Assembly: GCA_902779765.1 (NCBI GenBank)
Contig: CACZCQ010000008.1
Location: 25,275-89,274 of the forward strand
Direction of reading: 5' to 3'
Length of the DNA: 64,000 nucleotides
Origin: an uncultured Bacteroidia bacterium
GTDB lineage: Bacteria > Bacteroidota > Bacteroidia > Bacteroidales > UBA932
Positions 61,744 to 64,000 of this stretch are shown here, in pieces (the stretch's first letter is position 1; every line of letters starts with the position of its first letter). The position numbers and the translations under genes were made by a program. A model generated the notes under the pieces. It was not told the DNA's origin. It saw only the letters and a list, made by a program, of their open reading frames with translations, and searched no databases.

Positions 61744-63600
61744 ATGAGAGAACTCGAACTTCTTGCTCCGGCAAGAAATGCAGACATCGGCATTGCAGCA
61801 ATAGACTGCGGTGCCGATGCCGTATATATAGCCGGACCTGAGTTCGGAGCCAGGCAGAACGCCGGCAACCGGATGGAGGATATCCGGAGGCTTTGCGACT
61901 ACGCTCACCGCTTCGGAGCAAGGATATTCCTGACCCTCAACACTATCCTTTTCGATACCGAGCTCCCCGCCGCAGAAAAGCTGCTGAAACAGGCTGCGGA
62001 GGCCGGGGTTGATGCCGTGATCGTTCAGGACCTGGCCGTATTCGCCCTTCGACAAGCTCAGGGATTCCCACCGCTGCACGCGTCGACGCAGTGCGCGATA
62101 AGGACTCCTGAACAGGCCAGGTTCTACGAAGCGTTGGGGGCTACAAGGCTGGTTCTGGAACGGCAGCTGTCCCTGGAGCAGATCCGCGCGATACGCCGGG
62201 TGGTTTCCTGCGAACTGGAGTTCTTCGTCCACGGAGCACTGTGCGTCTGCTACAGCGGGCAATGCTATATGTCCGAGGCTATAGAAGGGAGAAGCGCCAA
62301 CCGCGGGGCCTGTATCCAGGCGTGCCGGTCGCTCTACGACCTCGTGGATGGAAACGGGAAGGTACTCGTCAAGGACAAGGCCCTTCTTTCGCTGAAGGAT
62401 TACAACCTCCTCTCCAGACTGGAGGAACTTGCGGACCGCGGGGTATGTTCATTCAAGATCGAGGGCAGGCTCAAGAACATATCCTATGTCAGGAATGTCG
62501 TAAGGGCATATTCATCGGCCATGGACGGACTGGTGGCAAAGCATCCGGACCGCTACCGCAGGGCTTCCTTCGGTAAGGCGGAGGGCGGTTTTACCCCAGA
62601 TCCGGGAAAGACGTTCAACCGCGGCTACACGGAACTTTTCCTGGACGGCAAGCGCGGGAAGTGGTCTTCCATGGACACTCCGAAATCAGTCGGACAACCT
62701 GTCGGAACCGTCTCGATGATATCGACCGGTGACCCTCGGGGTGGTGCAGGAAGGGATCCCGGAGCCATAAGACGACCGGCTTTCGCACCGGAGATAATGC
62801 AGGTCCAGGTCAGTCTGGACAACCCGGCCATATACCTGAAGAACGGAGACGGATTCTCCTTCGTCTCAAGGGATCACAACAATATAATCGGATTCCGCGC
62901 AGATACCTGCCGCGGGGCGAAAATCATAGCCAGGAATGTGCCTGAGCTCTATGTCGGTGCCAGACTGTACAGGAATCTCGACACGGCCTTCGAGAAAGAG
63001 ATGGAGACCAACCTACCGGAAAGGAGGATACCGGTCGGGGTAAATATCTCAGTTTCATCTGAAGGGCCGGATAATTACCGTATCCAAGTGTCTGCGGAAA
63101 GCCAGGACGGAAGGATCGTGGAGTTCTCACCCGAAGGTGGTAGCCAGAAAGCGTCTAATACCGAACGTATAAAAGCCATGTTCGGATCGCAGATAGGGAA
63201 GAATACGGGAATATATTCTTTTGAGCTCAAGGGTCTGGACATCAGGACCAAGGATGGCAGCCTGCCGTTCATAACCGCTTCTGCTCTCAACGGAATACGC
63301 AGGGAACTGGCGGAACGGCTGGACGGGATGCCCTGCAGGGCGATTCCTATGGGCGGGCCTGTCTCATCGGAAACCGGTTCCGTAAAAGTGCCCGGAGAGA
63401 TTACATACAAGGCCAACGTGGCCAACGGAACAGCCGAAAGGATCTGGCGAAAGTACGGAGCTGAAAAGGTCGAGAAGGCATTCGAACTCTCGCACAGGAA
63501 AGATGCCGAGCTTATGAGGAGCAAGTACTGCATCCGTCACGAACTCGGCATTTGCCTGAAAGATTCCGGTCCTGTTTCGACTGCAGGAACTGCGAGATGA
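61744..63600 (+). CDS. U32 family peptidase / RNA-modifying protein (TrhP/RlhA-like)
   Basis: 618 residues. U32 core: LELLAPARNADIGIAAIDCGADAVY, LHASTQCAIRT, FVHGALCVCYSGQCYMSE, GRSANRGACIQACR, FKIEGRLKN; the C-terminal half carries SKYCIRHELGICLK. U32 proteins of this type support tRNA or rRNA hydroxylation (TrhP, RlhA) in enterobacteria; proteolysis is doubtful. Cysteines for the Fe-S-like site are present. The short palindromic repeat at 62045-62063 is read in frame as LRQAQGFP, lengthening the loop before the LHASTQ strand. It starts immediately after the TPR gene. Confidence 0.87.
   Translation: MRELELLAPARNADIGIAAIDCGADAVYIAGPEFGARQNAGNRMEDIRRLCDYAHRFGARIFLTLNTILFDTELPAAEKLLKQAAEAGVDAVIVQDLAVFALRQAQGFPPLHASTQCAIRTPEQARFYEALGATRLVLERQLSLEQIRAIRRVVSCELEFFVHGALCVCYSGQCYMSEAIEGRSANRGACIQACRSLYDLVDGNGKVLVKDKALLSLKDYNLLSRLEELADRGVCSFKIEGRLKNISYVRNVVRAYSSAMDGLVAKHPDRYRRASFGKAEGGFTPDPGKTFNRGYTELFLDGKRGKWSSMDTPKSVGQPVGTVSMISTGDPRGGAGRDPGAIRRPAFAPEIMQVQVSLDNPAIYLKNGDGFSFVSRDHNNIIGFRADTCRGAKIIARNVPELYVGARLYRNLDTAFEKEMETNLPERRIPVGVNISVSSEGPDNYRIQVSAESQDGRIVEFSPEGGSQKASNTERIKAMFGSQIGKNTGIYSFELKGLDIRTKDGSLPFITASALNGIRRELAERLDGMPCRAIPMGGPVSSETGSVKVPGEITYKANVANGTAERIWRKYGAEKVEKAFELSHRKDAELMRSKYCIRHELGICLKDSGPVSTAGTAR
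62045..62063 (+). repeat. In-frame short repeat in the U32 gene
   Basis: CCCTTCGACAAGCTCAGGG, the exact reverse complement of the repeat at 11842-11860 and 49532-49550. It encodes LRQAQG, the same peptide as the copy in the TPR regulator. Confidence 0.8.
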
Positions 63601-63613
63601 CCGTCTCAAAAGA

Positions 63614-64000
63614 CTAATCAAATGTGAATGTGGCGGAGACGTCGCCGAGGCGGCTGGAGACGCCGTTGTACTTCTGGAAGTAGTTGGATGAAAGTTTGCC
63701 GCGCCAGACTATGTCGTCATTGCGGTGATAGGGAATCTCCACTTCGAACCCGTATGACTTGGATTTGATCTTGACCGAACCGCTGGATTTCCAGGTGGTC
63801 ATCTTGCCCCCATCATCCTCGTGGATAAGGAAGGCGCATTCCGACAGCTGCTCGGACCAGTCCGGGACAATTACGGCGTTATACCGGAGAGCCTTGCCTA
63901 CCTGGCCCCTCTTGACCTTTATCATCAGGTCCGTGATTTCAGGATCGTATAGTTTGAGGTCGGATACGACGTCTGCCGTGAATGCCTTCAGGGAGCCGCA
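63614..64000 (-). CDS. C-terminal part of an unidentified protein (5' end beyond window)
   Basis: The frame is open from the window edge at 64000 to the stop at 63614-63616, giving 128 residues. The sequence is beta-rich (AVIVPDWSEQLSECAFLI; SYGFEVEIPYHRNDDIVW; VSSRLGDVSATFTFD) without a recognised family. An internal ATG at 63925 exists but coding-like sequence continues upstream. It converges with the U32 gene, the stops being 13 bp apart. Confidence 0.55.
   Translation of the reverse strand, partial: CGSLKAFTADVVSDLKLYDPEITDLMIKVKRGQVGKALRYNAVIVPDWSEQLSECAFLIHEDDGGKMTTWKSSGSVKIKSKSYGFEVEIPYHRNDDIVWRGKLSSNYFQKYNGVSSRLGDVSATFTFD

Noticed and set aside
60862-62262. A 466-codon minus-strand open frame across the TPR and U32 genes
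   Set aside because: Antisense to two genes with clear domains; composition is shadow-like and it spans a gene boundary.

Overview
The window reads as chromosomal DNA of a moderately GC-rich member of the Bacteroidales (Bacteroidota). The signs are: promoters with the Bacteroidetes -7 motif TAnnTTTG in front of many genes; few Shine-Dalgarno sequences; many lipoproteins and outer-membrane barrels; a TonB-dependent receptor; clade-typical families (DUF4421, DUF4886, DUF1080, DUF3109, WbsX, GH106, S41/S9/M28/M16 peptidases); and a gut-type load of glycan-active enzymes. No rRNA, plasmid or prophage functions are seen.

Layout. 0-5 kb: tail of a carbohydrate-active protein, aspS, divergent rsmA/ksgA carrying a large in-frame insertion of repetitive DNA, then a REP-associated (HUH/Y1) transposase bracketed by two copies of an AT-rich hairpin. 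5-18 kb: an epimerase/DUF1080 pair, pepP-DUF456-FAD/Fe-S dehydrogenase, then a run of a membrane tetraheme cytochrome fused to a SUMF1 domain followed by two Tat-exported lipoprotein enzymes (Gfo/Idh/MocA oxidoreductase and a TIM-barrel isomerase/hydratase-like protein). Together with the DUF1080 protein these suggest envelope-located oxidation and cleavage of glycosides through 3-keto sugars. 16-35 kb: M28 peptidase with a barrel-like tail, HAD phosphatase, TonB-dependent receptor, an operon S41-WbsX-DUF4421-GH2 beta-galactosidase, an EEP/DUF4886 pair, a GH106+GH5-like double enzyme, and two lipoproteins.

35.3-40.3 kb is an AT-richer accessory patch. It holds a single-chain DUF262/DUF1524 (GmrSD-like) putative type IV restriction protein, tiny membrane or secreted proteins, decayed coding fragments, two direct copies of a ~120-bp dispersed repeat, a 70-bp GC-rich tandem hairpin array, and tRNA-Met(CAT). 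40.4-43.8 kb is rpsL-rpsG-fusA-rpsJ, detached from the rest of the S10 operon. 43.9-64 kb is mostly housekeeping and envelope genes: S9 peptidase, Ogt-like protein, a GDSL/sialate-esterase fusion, a TPR regulator, a divergent ThiL homologue, a tandem pair of EEP hydrolases, a serine hydrolase, HemW, a coiled-coil protein, DUF2007, DUF3109, an M16 homologue lacking its zinc motif, a TPR protein, a U32 peptidase and a truncated gene at the edge.

The main unusual signal is that short palindromic repeats have entered coding sequences in frame. The most extreme case is KsgA, where about 105 residues between methyltransferase motifs I and II derive from GC-rich hairpin repeats whose intergenic relatives lie next to tRNA-Met. 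Shorter 19-bp repeats also sit in frame in four genes.
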